This document shows, piece by piece, positions 1 to 5,675 of a stretch of 8,514 bases of DNA. The notes beneath the pieces are model-generated. The model saw nothing but the letters and a program-made list of their open reading frames with translations, did no database searches and was not told the origin of the DNA. The stretch is from Nitrosotalea sp. (lineage in GTDB: Archaea > Halobacteriota > Syntropharchaeia > Alkanophagales > Methanospirareceae): NCBI GenBank assembly GCA_020725315.1, contig DYFG01000026.1:7948-16461 (forward strand). Direction: 5' to 3'. The position numbers and the translations under genes were made by a program. The stretch's first letter is position 1; each line of letters starts with the position of its first letter.

Positions 1-443
1 TAGATAGTTCCAGGCGCATGCTCTACTCTATGATATATTTGTGCCGGTGACTGGGTATCTGTTACGTTGCAAGTAGTGCATTCTATAACATTATGCCTGC
101 CTTCCCTCAACTCTTCCAACTCCTCCTCGGTCAGGGCTTTCTCAATCACAGTGCCGTTTGCATATTCGCTTATCATATATCCGGCGTAGCCGCCCATCGT
201 GAGATCAGTAAAGTTGACAATCTTTGTTACTTCCTTCGTGCCGTTAGGGTTTATTTCGTAGAATATCGCAGCGTTATTTGCAATTACCTCCTTATCTGTG
301 TCGAGCGCCCCTCCCCCCTTCGCTGTGTAAACTACCTCACCCCATCCCTTCTCCGAATTGTATATCTTCTCCGCTGCCATGGCCACTCCAATACTACTCA
401 CTAACAGTACCGCTATTATGCCCATCGCACATATCTTTTTCAT
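1..443 (-). CDS. Secreted protein of unknown function (partial, C-terminus outside window)
   Basis: The frame stays open from the start to the window edge, giving 147 residues with no stop. Residues 1-23 form a classical signal peptide: MKK, then a hydrophobic core (IIAVLLVSSIGV), then AMA before AEKIY, so the mature protein should be exported. The mature part carries four N-X-T sequons (N67, N77, N96, N126), as expected of an archaeal surface glycoprotein, a Glu/Leu-rich helix near 105-116, and a CTTC pair (C122, C125) that could form a disulfide or bind metal; it is not a CxxCH haem site. I do not recognise the family. The ATG at 443 is preferred because the Shine-Dalgarno sequence at 454-463 overlaps the alternative in-frame ATG at 455, which would add only MRKK. 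Export is well supported; function is unknown. Confidence 0.8.
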   Translation of the reverse strand, partial: MKKICAMGIIAVLLVSSIGVAMAAEKIYNSEKGWGEVVYTAKGGGALDTDKEVIANNAAIFYEINPNGTKEVTKIVNFTDLTMGGYAGYMISEYANGTVIEKALTEEELEELREGRHNVIECTTCNVTDTQSPAQIYHRVEHAPGTI

Positions 444-453
444 CTTTTTTCGC

Positions 454-463
454 ATCACCTCCT
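454..463 (-). promoter_or_regulatory. Strong Shine-Dalgarno site of the secreted-protein gene
   Basis: On the minus strand this reads AGGAGGTGAT, complementary over ten bases to the usual archaeal 16S rRNA 3' end. It ends 10 nt before the ATG at 443 and overlaps the ATG at 455, favouring the downstream start. It is the strongest ribosome-binding site I noticed in the window. The stop codon of a possible small upstream ORF (TAG, 464-462) overlaps its first bases. Confidence 0.75.
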
Positions 464-551
464 AAAGAGCGCTACGCACTTCGGCGTTAAGGCGCGGTAT
501 CTCTTCTTCCCCCATCGCTCGCGCTACGCCCGTAGGCGTTAAAGCACCCAT
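462..551 (-). CDS. Possible 29-residue leader ORF upstream of the secreted-protein gene (doubtful)
   Basis: An ATG at 551 opens a 29-codon frame ending in TAG at 464-462, inside the Shine-Dalgarno site of the next gene. The peptide begins MGALTPTGVARAMG and ends in NAEVRSAL. A TATA-like element at 571-581 is centred about 26 bp upstream, which would put transcription start on this ATG, as in leaderless archaeal mRNAs. The frame remains open upstream to an ATG at 644, but that part only translates the 21-bp repeat, as heptads containing FWNA. Against a real gene: two copies of a 25-bp repeat lie inside it in different reading frames (52-bp period), so the sequence may be conserved as DNA or RNA. 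No family is recognised. Confidence 0.25.
   Translation of the reverse strand: MGALTPTGVARAMGEEEIPRLNAEVRSAL
469..545. repeat. Pair of 25-bp imperfect direct repeats, each with a small hairpin
   Basis: Copies lie at 469-493 and 521-545, 52 bp apart, with 21 of 25 bases identical; both start GCGCTACGC and share GGCGTTAA. The second copy holds a perfect 5-bp stem (ACGCC, loop CGTA, GGCGT, 526-539). The first keeps an ACGC/GCGT stem despite changes between the arms. They lie in the 5' leader of the minus-strand gene, just upstream of its ribosome-binding site. They could be a dispersed intergenic repeat or an RNA element in that leader. Confidence 0.6.
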
Positions 552-570
552 ACGAATCTCGGCTGGAACA

Positions 571-581
571 GCATAAAATAG
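571..581 (-). promoter_or_regulatory. Candidate TATA box for the minus-strand leader and secreted-protein gene
   Basis: The minus strand reads CTATTTTATGC, an A/T-rich archaeal TATA-like element. It is centred near 577, about 26 bp from the ATG at 551, the usual spacing from TATA centre to transcription start. The first 21-bp repeat unit begins 5 bp further upstream, where the B-recognition element and regulators bind. The match to consensus is moderate. Confidence 0.4.
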
Positions 582-586
582 CGAGG

Positions 587-649
587 TGGAACAGGCGTTC
601 CAGAAAATGGAATAAGCGTTCCAAAAAGTGGAATGATACTTCAAATTCG
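587..649. repeat. Three tandem 21-bp units with nested palindromes (candidate operator array)
   Basis: Units begin at 587, 608 and 629, each with TGGAA. Units 1 and 2 contain the inverted repeat TGGAA-N6-TTCCA (587-602, 608-623); the third is degenerate (TGGAATGATACTTCAA). A further isolated TGGAACAG occurs at 564-571. The 21-bp period equals two turns of B-DNA, so the palindromes face the same side of the helix, as expected for cooperative binding of a dimeric regulator. The array lies between two diverging TATA boxes, 5 bp from the minus-strand one and 27 bp from the plus-strand one. No known operator was recognised. Confidence 0.75.
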
Positions 650-676
650 CTCAATCTCTTCTCGATCTTAAGCTAA

Positions 677-690
677 TTTTATAAAAATAA
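677..690 (+). promoter_or_regulatory. TATA box of the PfkB-family kinase gene
   Basis: TTTTATAAAAATAA is a good archaeal TATA element with core TTTATAAA at 678-685. Its centre is about 27 bp upstream of the ATG at 709, so transcription should start at or next to the start codon. No Shine-Dalgarno sequence precedes that ATG, which fits a leaderless mRNA. Confidence 0.65.
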
Positions 691-708
691 TTTCAGAATA
701 GTGCTTCT

Positions 709-1671
709 ATGAGCGGAGAAGAACCTGTGGAGAGATACGATGTGGTGGTGATCGGCGATGTGTTCTGGGACATAGCCACGATGCCAATCGAGGATTTTCC
801 GGAGCGTGACAGGCAGATAGGCTGTGAATTTATGCTTACTATAGGAGGACAAGCGGGGAACTGCGCCGCTGCATGTGCCTCCCTGGGGTTAAGAACTGCT
901 CTCATCTGCAAAACAGGAGATGATATGCTTTCGGGATGGGTACTAGCCGAGTTACAAAAATTGGGTGCTGACTGCTTTGCCGGGGTGACAGAGAAAGAAG
1001 AGCTGCGGCGTCCGGGTATAACGGTGAGTATAGCCTTTGAAGATGGGAGCAGGTCAATGCTCTCAGACCGGGGAGCTAATTTAGAACTTGAGGAAGAAGA
1101 TGTGAACTTCGAACTACTAAGAAAAACACGGTTCGTGATGCGGGCGGGTCACTGGAACACTGAAGGGCTTTTCCAGGCAAACGAGAAGATACTCAGGTTC
1201 GCTCAATCTGCAGGTGTGTATACCGGTGTAGATATCGGATGGAGTGCGTATCTCGGGTGGACAGCTCATGCAAGACAAACCGTTTTTGATCTCCTCTCTT
1301 CTACTGATTTCCTTTTTGTTAATGAAGCGGAGATAAAGGGACTGAGTGGAAAGGCGGAAAGAGGAGGAGCGCATGATTTGTTGGATGCTGGCTGCAAAAA
1401 CGTGATTGTTCACAGAGGTGCTGATGGCTCCGCTTGGGTAACTAAGGATTTCAAGATTAGCTGCCCAGCATTTGACGTGGAGCCGATAAGCCCAACGGGC
1501 GTAGGGGATGTCTTCAACGCAGGGTTTATATACGCCTTTTTGACGGGTCAAGATGCTAAAGAATGCCTTAGATTTGCTAATGCCTGCGCGGCAACACATA
1601 TAAGCAGAAAGAGGAGGAGAAATGTATTTCCTACACTAACCGAGGTGGAGAAGTTGTATAAGAAGAAGTGA
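709..1671 (+). CDS. PfkB/ribokinase-family carbohydrate or nucleoside kinase
   Basis: At 320 residues this is a full-length ATP-dependent kinase of the ribokinase fold that phosphorylates a sugar or nucleoside hydroxyl. Visible motifs are the N-terminal strand DVVVIGDVFWD (11-21), the substrate-side glycine motif GGQAGN (46-51), and the C-terminal signature PTGVGDVFNAGF (262-273), in which D267 is the expected catalytic base. The anion-hole motif is GVGD rather than the usual GAGD. The C-terminus is very basic (SRKRRR 299-304, KLYKKK 315-320). The start is supported by the TATA box 27 bp upstream and absence of a Shine-Dalgarno site, suggesting a leaderless transcript. It is followed after 24 bp by pdaD, probably in the same operon. 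The substrate cannot be read from the sequence; this family includes ribokinases, 6-phosphofructokinases, adenosine kinases and others. Confidence 0.88.
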   Translation: MSGEEPVERYDVVVIGDVFWDIATMPIEDFPERDRQIGCEFMLTIGGQAGNCAAACASLGLRTALICKTGDDMLSGWVLAELQKLGADCFAGVTEKEELRRPGITVSIAFEDGSRSMLSDRGANLELEEEDVNFELLRKTRFVMRAGHWNTEGLFQANEKILRFAQSAGVYTGVDIGWSAYLGWTAHARQTVFDLLSSTDFLFVNEAEIKGLSGKAERGGAHDLLDAGCKNVIVHRGADGSAWVTKDFKISCPAFDVEPISPTGVGDVFNAGFIYAFLTGQDAKECLRFANACAATHISRKRRRNVFPTLTEVEKLYKKK

Positions 1672-1695
1672 GCATAAAGATAAGAAAGGAATAAA

Positions 1696-2196
1696 ATGAA
1701 TGGAGCGATGGTACCAAAGGCGTTCTTCGTTACGTCCGGTGTGGGCATGGATCTCGAGCAAGCGGGGGCTTTTGACCTCGCTTTACGGAATGCGGGGATA
1801 AGCGAATGCAATTTGGTAGCGGTCTCTTCTATACTTCCTGCGAACGCAATGGAAATGGAACGGAGTACCGTGAAGGTAACACCGGGAAAAATATACTTCT
1901 GTGTGATGTCACGAGCTGATGGCAAATCGGGCGAGATCATTGGCGCTGGTATAGGATATGCCTGGATGGGGAAAGGAAACGAGAAGGGGGAAGAGGAAAG
2001 AGAGTTTGGTATCATCTGCGAGCATCATGGGCATTATTCAAGAGAATATCTGGCTGAGAAGATGCAAGAGAAGTTATACAAGATGGCTGAGATTCGTGAT
2101 AAGAGAATAGTTAAAAAGAAATTCGTAGTGGAGTCTGTAGAGGTGGAAAGTGGGAAATTCGGCTCGGTCGTAGCAGCACTCGTGTTTGGATTTTGA
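1696..2196 (+). CDS. pdaD: Pyruvoyl-dependent arginine decarboxylase
   Basis: This 166-residue protein converts arginine to agmatine, used in archaea for polyamines and for the agmatidine of tRNA-Ile2. The proenzyme cleaves itself at a Ser-Ser pair, turning the second serine into the pyruvoyl cofactor. Here the site is VAVSSILPANA, with cleavage expected between S44 and S45. E109 in ICEHHGHYS matches the conserved catalytic glutamate of the Methanocaldococcus jannaschii enzyme. Length matches the family, which forms trimers of alpha-beta protomers. AAAGGA lies 5 nt upstream of the chosen ATG; a second in-frame ATG at codon 5 is less likely. It follows the PfkB-family kinase by 24 bp and is probably cotranscribed; radA downstream has its own TATA element. 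A basic linker (KRIVKKK) near 136-142 is unremarkable. Confidence 0.92.
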   Translation: MNGAMVPKAFFVTSGVGMDLEQAGAFDLALRNAGISECNLVAVSSILPANAMEMERSTVKVTPGKIYFCVMSRADGKSGEIIGAGIGYAWMGKGNEKGEEEREFGIICEHHGHYSREYLAEKMQEKLYKMAEIRDKRIVKKKFVVESVEVESGKFGSVVAALVFGF

Positions 2197-2202
2197 GCAA
2201 AG

Positions 2203-2248
2203 TTTAAATGTTAAAATAACAAATTAGGTTACTATCACCTTTAGAGGT
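2203..2248 (+). promoter_or_regulatory. Candidate radA promoter and ribosome-binding site
   Basis: The 63-bp spacer holds a TATA-like TTTAAATG at 2203-2210. Transcription would then begin near 2233, leaving a leader of about 27 nt. AGAGGT at 2243-2248 is the likely Shine-Dalgarno site, 11 nt before the ATG at 2260. ACCT at 2237-2240 can pair with AGGT at 2245-2248 in a weak 4-bp hairpin; this may be chance. Confidence 0.45.
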
Positions 2249-2259
2249 AGAGAGAGAAA

Positions 2260-3207
2260 ATGGACTTAGAGGACTTACCTGGTGTTGGACCTGCAATAGC
2301 CGAGAAATTACGTGAAGGCGGTTTTAATTCGTTAGAGGTGATCGCTGTAGCCTCTCCAGCGGAGTTGGTAGCAGCCGCAGAGATTGGAGAAGCCACAGCT
2401 GCAAAAATAATAAATTCTGCGCGGGCTGCCGCGGATATCGGTGGGTTTGAGACCGGTGATAAGATATTGGAAAGGCGCCAGAGCGTAAGCAAGCTAACTA
2501 TTGGGTCTCAAGCTCTGGATTCGTTATTAGGTGGGGGTCTCGAGACACAAGCGATAACCGAGTTTTATGGTGAATTTGGCAGTGGTAAGACACAAATAGC
2601 ACATCAACTCGCAGTAAACGTGCAGTTACCGGTGGAGAAGGGTGGATTAAACGGCTCGGTTATAATAATAGATACTGAGAACACCTTTAGACCAGAACGA
2701 ATAAAGAATATGGCTGAAGGTGTCGCACTTGATTCCGCAGACGTTCTTAAAAATATACATGTTGCTCGTGCATATAACTCAAATCATCAGATACTGCTGG
2801 TAGATAGGGCAGGAAAGCTTGCAGAGGAGTTGAAAGAGACGGAAAAGCCCGTGCGGTTACTGGTAATAGACTCTGCAACTGCTCATTTCAGAAGTGAGTA
2901 TATAGGAAGAGGAACGTTAGCTGACCGGCAGCAGAAGATAAATAAGCATCTCCACGACGCTCTGAGGTTTGGAGACCTCAATAAGGCAGTGGTGATGATC
3001 ACCAACCAGGTGCAAGTGAGACCTGATGCCTTCTTCGGCGACCCTACACGACCCATAGGTGGTCATATAGTGGGACACACCGCTACCTTTAGATTATACC
3101 TGCGTAAGTCAAAAGGTGAGAAAAGAATAGCTCGGTTAGTTGATTCACCAAACCTCCCGGAAGCAGAGGCTGTATTCTCTGTTTCATTGGTAGGAATTCG
3201 GGATTAG
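2260..3207 (+). CDS. radA: DNA repair and recombination protein RadA
   Basis: The archaeal RecA/Rad51 recombinase forms ATP-dependent filaments on single-stranded DNA and drives strand exchange. The 315-residue length is normal and there is no intein. Residues 1-60 are the helix-hairpin-helix DNA-binding domain (LPGVGPAIAEKL). The polymerisation linker region precedes the ATPase core: Walker A GEFGSGKT (104-111), catalytic glutamate E140 in DTENTFRPER, and Walker B LLVIDS (200-205). The DNA-binding loop region is also conserved (RGTLADRQQK 217-226; FFGDPTRPIGGHIVGHT 258-274). The start is supported by the HhH domain beginning at once and by the Shine-Dalgarno site 11 nt upstream. The upstream gene is pdaD (63 bp). 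Its stop codon directly abuts the stop codon of the convergent CBS gene, so the two mRNAs must overlap at their 3' ends. Confidence 0.97.
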   Translation: MDLEDLPGVGPAIAEKLREGGFNSLEVIAVASPAELVAAAEIGEATAAKIINSARAAADIGGFETGDKILERRQSVSKLTIGSQALDSLLGGGLETQAITEFYGEFGSGKTQIAHQLAVNVQLPVEKGGLNGSVIIIDTENTFRPERIKNMAEGVALDSADVLKNIHVARAYNSNHQILLVDRAGKLAEELKETEKPVRLLVIDSATAHFRSEYIGRGTLADRQQKINKHLHDALRFGDLNKAVVMITNQVQVRPDAFFGDPTRPIGGHIVGHTATFRLYLRKSKGEKRIARLVDSPNLPEAEAVFSVSLVGIRD

Positions 3208-3783
3208 TCAGTCCACACCCTCCATTTCCAGCTCTTCTTTACAACTCTCACATACCATAAACCCGGCTTTCATCTCCAGGTAATGTGAGAAGCTGCCGCA
3301 TTTCTCGCAGATACCCTGCCCTACACTTTCACCCTCACTCTCGATCTCCACTATTTCTCTGTCCACATTCATCTCTATTAACTCCGCAAGTATCGAATTC
3401 ATCTCTGACGATACTGATAGTATATCGACATCCGCAACGATCCCAACCAACTTGCCATTCTCAATTATTGGGATCTTTCTTATCCGTTCCCTCGCCATCT
3501 TCTTCGCTATATCTGAGAGGCGGTCACCAGGAGATGCAGTTATTAAGGGTGTGGTCATTATGTCCTTTAGTTTCACCTCGCTCGGCTTTACGTCCTTACT
3601 TACCAGTTCGCTGATTATATCACCCTCCGTAACGATTCCCACCGGGTCTCCGTGATCAAGCACTACAATACTATCCACATCATATCTCCTCATCAGCTTC
3701 GCCGCTTCCAGTACGGTTAGATCGAGATCACCTTTCACTACCTCTCGTACCATTACATCCCTTAGCGGTATATCTGTCTCCAT
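3208..3783 (-). CDS. CBS-domain pair protein with C-terminal zinc-ribbon-like motif
   Basis: This 191-residue soluble protein has two CBS domains. CBS1 covers about 1-65 (DVMVREVV ... VDSIVVLDHGDPVGIVTEGDII) and CBS2 about 70-130 (LKDIMTTPLITASPGDRL ... IRKIPIIENGKLVGIVADVDIL). Such pairs usually bind adenine nucleotides or S-adenosylmethionine and act as energy or metabolite sensors. After an acidic linker (142-156), C159-x2-C162 and C178-x2-C181 form a likely zinc knuckle, a combination common in archaeal CBS proteins. The partner is unknown; nucleic-acid or protein binding by the zinc module is inferred. The ATG at 3783 has a modest GAGGG a few bases upstream and leads straight into CBS1. 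The gene is divergent from apgM across 51 bp and abuts radA tail to tail. Confidence 0.9.
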   Translation of the reverse strand: METDIPLRDVMVREVVKGDLDLTVLEAAKLMRRYDVDSIVVLDHGDPVGIVTEGDIISELVSKDVKPSEVKLKDIMTTPLITASPGDRLSDIAKKMARERIRKIPIIENGKLVGIVADVDILSVSSEMNSILAELIEMNVDREIVEIESEGESVGQGICEKCGSFSHYLEMKAGFMVCESCKEELEMEGVD

Positions 3784-3834
3784 GTACCCTCAACAATTAT
3801 AATTGTGAAAGTATGATTTAAATACTGTTGCGGT
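3784..3834. promoter_or_regulatory. Interleaved divergent promoters of the CBS gene and apgM, with a 14-bp palindrome
   Basis: The 51-bp spacer contains the perfect palindrome ACAATTATAATTGT (3793-3806), whose A/T core can serve as the plus-strand TATA box, giving a start near 3826 just before apgM. ATTTAAAT (3816-3823) can serve as the minus-strand TATA box, giving a start near 3793 just before the CBS gene. Each predicted start would then fall close to the other gene's TATA box, so the two polymerases would compete for the same DNA. Start positions are inferred from the usual 26-27 bp spacing. Confidence 0.55.
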
Positions 3835-5124
3835 ATGGGAATGAAGTACGTGATTTTAATAGGGGACGGGATGGCCGATTATCCGATTCCAGAGCGTGGT
3901 AACAGGACAGCTCTCCAAATCGCATCCACGCCAAACCTCGATTTCATCGCTACGGAGGGGATTTGTGGTTTGGTAAAAACGATACCGGAAGGAATGGGTG
4001 CCGGCAGTGATATCGCCATCCTCTCTACTCTTGGCTATTGCCCTGCACAATATTATACGGGCAGGGGTCCGTTAGAAGCGATGGGAATGCAGATACCCCT
4101 CGATGAGGAGGATAGAGCTCTTAGATGTAATCTTATAACAGAGCACGAAGGAAGAATAGTGGACTACAGTGGGGGGCATCTAACAACCGAAGAAGCAAGC
4201 GCCTTAATGGAAGCGCTTAATGAAGAATTTAGAGATAAATGGGCAAGTAAGGGGTGGGAACTTACCTTTCATCCCGGAGTGAGCTATCGAAATGTTCTGG
4301 TTATCAAACCCAAATCAGAGTATTATGATCTCTGGGAGGGAAAGGAGATGGGGTCTGTGCCACCTCATGACGTAATTGGTGCCCTGATAGAGGAGAACCT
4401 TCCAAAAGAGGAGATTGTTAGGGATGTCATGATCTCCTCCAAGCGGATATTGGAGGGGCATGAAGTAAATGCGAGGAGGATGGCACGTAACGCAAGGAAG
4501 GCGAATATGGTATGGCTGTGGGGCGGTGGTAAGAAGCCGGTACTGCCAGCGTTTAGCGCGCTGTATGGCGTACATGGTTCAGTAATCTCGGGGGTTAATC
4601 TGATAAAAGGAATTGGAAGGTGCGTGGGTTTGGATATCATAGATGTGCCTGGCGCTACCGGATATATTGACACGAATTATGAGGGCAAGGCGGACTATGC
4701 GCTGCGCAGTTTGGAGGAGAAAAATTTTGTACTGGTTCATGTAGAAGCGCCGGATGAAGCTGCGCATCTCGGTGATATCGATATGAAAGTGAAAGCGATT
4801 GAAGATTTCGATGCGCTGGTCGTAGGCACTGTGCTGAAAGGGTTGGAGCAGAAATTTGCAGATACTCAGGATGGCTACCGAGTATTAGTTATGCCCGATC
4901 ACTACACGCCGGTGTCGGTGGGAACGCACACAAAAGAGGCAGTACCATTTGCAATATATGATTCGCAGGCTCAAAGGGAAACGGAGGTGGGTGTAAGAGA
5001 GAAGGGGAAGGAAAAGGAGGGCGGCTTTGACGAACTGTCCGCACTGAAGAGTGGTTTAGGAGTACTGGATGCAGGAGCACAAGAGTTGATGCGGTTATTC
5101 TTTAAAGGAAGTAAAAGCGGATAA
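3835..5124 (+). CDS. apgM: 2,3-bisphosphoglycerate-independent phosphoglycerate mutase, archaeal type
   Basis: The enzyme interconverts 3- and 2-phosphoglycerate in glycolysis and gluconeogenesis and belongs to the alkaline-phosphatase superfamily. Family features are the N-terminal metal motif ILIGDGMADYP (D11), the nucleophile motif GAGSDIAILSTLGY with S58, the GRGPLEA segment (77-83), EAPDEAAHLGD (D307, H311), PDHYTP (D354, H356) and GTHT (H365). At 429 residues it is slightly long for the family. The surplus is a charged low-complexity stretch (about 378-398, rich in E, K and G), probably a surface loop beyond the last metal ligand. Two in-frame ATGs compete: 3835 and 3841. The second gives the more typical MKYVILIGDG start; neither has a clear Shine-Dalgarno site. 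The gene is divergent from the CBS-domain gene. Confidence 0.94.
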   Translation: MGMKYVILIGDGMADYPIPERGNRTALQIASTPNLDFIATEGICGLVKTIPEGMGAGSDIAILSTLGYCPAQYYTGRGPLEAMGMQIPLDEEDRALRCNLITEHEGRIVDYSGGHLTTEEASALMEALNEEFRDKWASKGWELTFHPGVSYRNVLVIKPKSEYYDLWEGKEMGSVPPHDVIGALIEENLPKEEIVRDVMISSKRILEGHEVNARRMARNARKANMVWLWGGGKKPVLPAFSALYGVHGSVISGVNLIKGIGRCVGLDIIDVPGATGYIDTNYEGKADYALRSLEEKNFVLVHVEAPDEAAHLGDIDMKVKAIEDFDALVVGTVLKGLEQKFADTQDGYRVLVMPDHYTPVSVGTHTKEAVPFAIYDSQAQRETEVGVREKGKEKEGGFDELSALKSGLGVLDAGAQELMRLFFKGSKSG

Positions 5125-5153
5125 AGTCCTTGTTCTGATTCTATGCCATGCTG

Positions 5154-5185
5154 CACGATCGTGTTAAAAAGGGTTTAACGTTAAC
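5154..5185 (+). promoter_or_regulatory. Palindrome-rich promoter region of the DUF488 gene
   Basis: The 75-bp spacer contains a perfect 10-bp palindrome CACGATCGTG (5154-5163), an inverted repeat GTTAAA-N5-TTTAAC (5163-5179) and a second perfect 10-bp palindrome TTAACGTTAA (5175-5184). The two 10-bp palindromes are centred 21 bp apart, two helical turns. TTTAAC at 5174-5179 or GTTAAAAA at 5163-5170 may be the TATA element for the gene starting at 5200. The promoter is only a candidate; the palindromes are seen directly. Confidence 0.45.
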
Positions 5186-5199
5186 GAGGCCCGGAAGAA

Positions 5200-5670
5200 T
5201 TGAAGATATTGACCATCGGGACGAGTACCAGGAGCATAGATGAGTTTTTACACGTGCTCGACGTATACCAAATAGAAGTGATTATCGATGTGAGACGATT
5301 TCCCACGTCCAAACATAACCACTTCAAGCAAGAGAATCTGGAAGCGAGTTTGAATCAGAGCGGCATAGCATATCATCACGTTACAGAGCTCGGTGGCTAC
5401 CGAAAAGGAGGCTACCGGGATTATATGACCACCGCGGAATTTGAAAACGGTTTGATTAAAGTTGAAGAACTCGCCTCGTCACAACGAGTGGCACTCATGT
5501 GCGCTGAACTGCTCTTCTTCAGATGCCATCGGCGGTTCATAGCAGATGCGCTTAAAGAGCGTGGGCACACCGTACTGCACATAATAGACGAGAAGAGGAG
5601 CTATGAGCACAAAGGGAGAGAGGATAAGCACGAACGTATGACACTGGATGCATTTTTAGATGAGGACTAG
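5200..5670 (+). CDS. DUF488 family protein
   Basis: This 156-residue protein fits the DUF488 family, whose biochemical role is not established. Family landmarks are the opening KILTIGTSTRSIDEF (2-16), IDVRRFPTSKHNHF (29-42), the glycine-rich LGGYRKGGYRDYM (64-76), and the MCAE...RCHRRFIAD block (100-116) with C101, C109, H110 and R111-R112. The arrangement of a buried cysteine with His/Arg suggests a catalytic or ligand-binding site. The start is TTG: an in-frame TAA lies 18 bp upstream and no ATG or GTG intervenes, and the family motif starts immediately. A GGAAG just upstream is a weak ribosome site. The gene stands alone on its strand between apgM and the convergent tRNA-Glu gene, whose 3' end is 5 bp beyond its stop. 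Confidence 0.85.
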   Translation: MKILTIGTSTRSIDEFLHVLDVYQIEVIIDVRRFPTSKHNHFKQENLEASLNQSGIAYHHVTELGGYRKGGYRDYMTTAEFENGLIKVEELASSQRVALMCAELLFFRCHRRFIADALKERGHTVLHIIDEKRSYEHKGREDKHERMTLDAFLDED

Positions 5671-5675
5671 TCTAA

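Noticed and set aside
93..404. Plus-strand open frame of 103 codons
   Set aside because: It is antisense to the signal-peptide protein, which has a strong ribosome-binding site, a clear signal sequence and sensible composition; this frame has neither motif nor ribosome site.
462..644. Full 60-codon minus-strand version of the leader ORF
   Set aside because: Its first 30 or so codons only translate the 21-bp palindromic repeat into FWNA-containing heptads; if anything is coded, the ATG at 551 fits the TATA spacing better.
587..649. CRISPR array
   Set aside because: The units are contiguous 21-mers with no spacers, only three copies, and no cas genes nearby.
1117..1599. Minus-strand frame of 160 codons inside the kinase gene
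   Set aside because: It lies opposite the PfkB motifs, has no recognisable domain and reads like an antisense shadow.
1548..2015. Minus-strand frame of 155 codons
   Set aside because: It spans the end of the kinase and most of pdaD, including the Ser-Ser site, and is rich in Ser/Pro/Phe as expected of an antisense frame.
5125..5199. Terminator after apgM
   Set aside because: The palindromes are not followed by a T-tract and lie closer to the DUF488 start, so a promoter role is more plausible.
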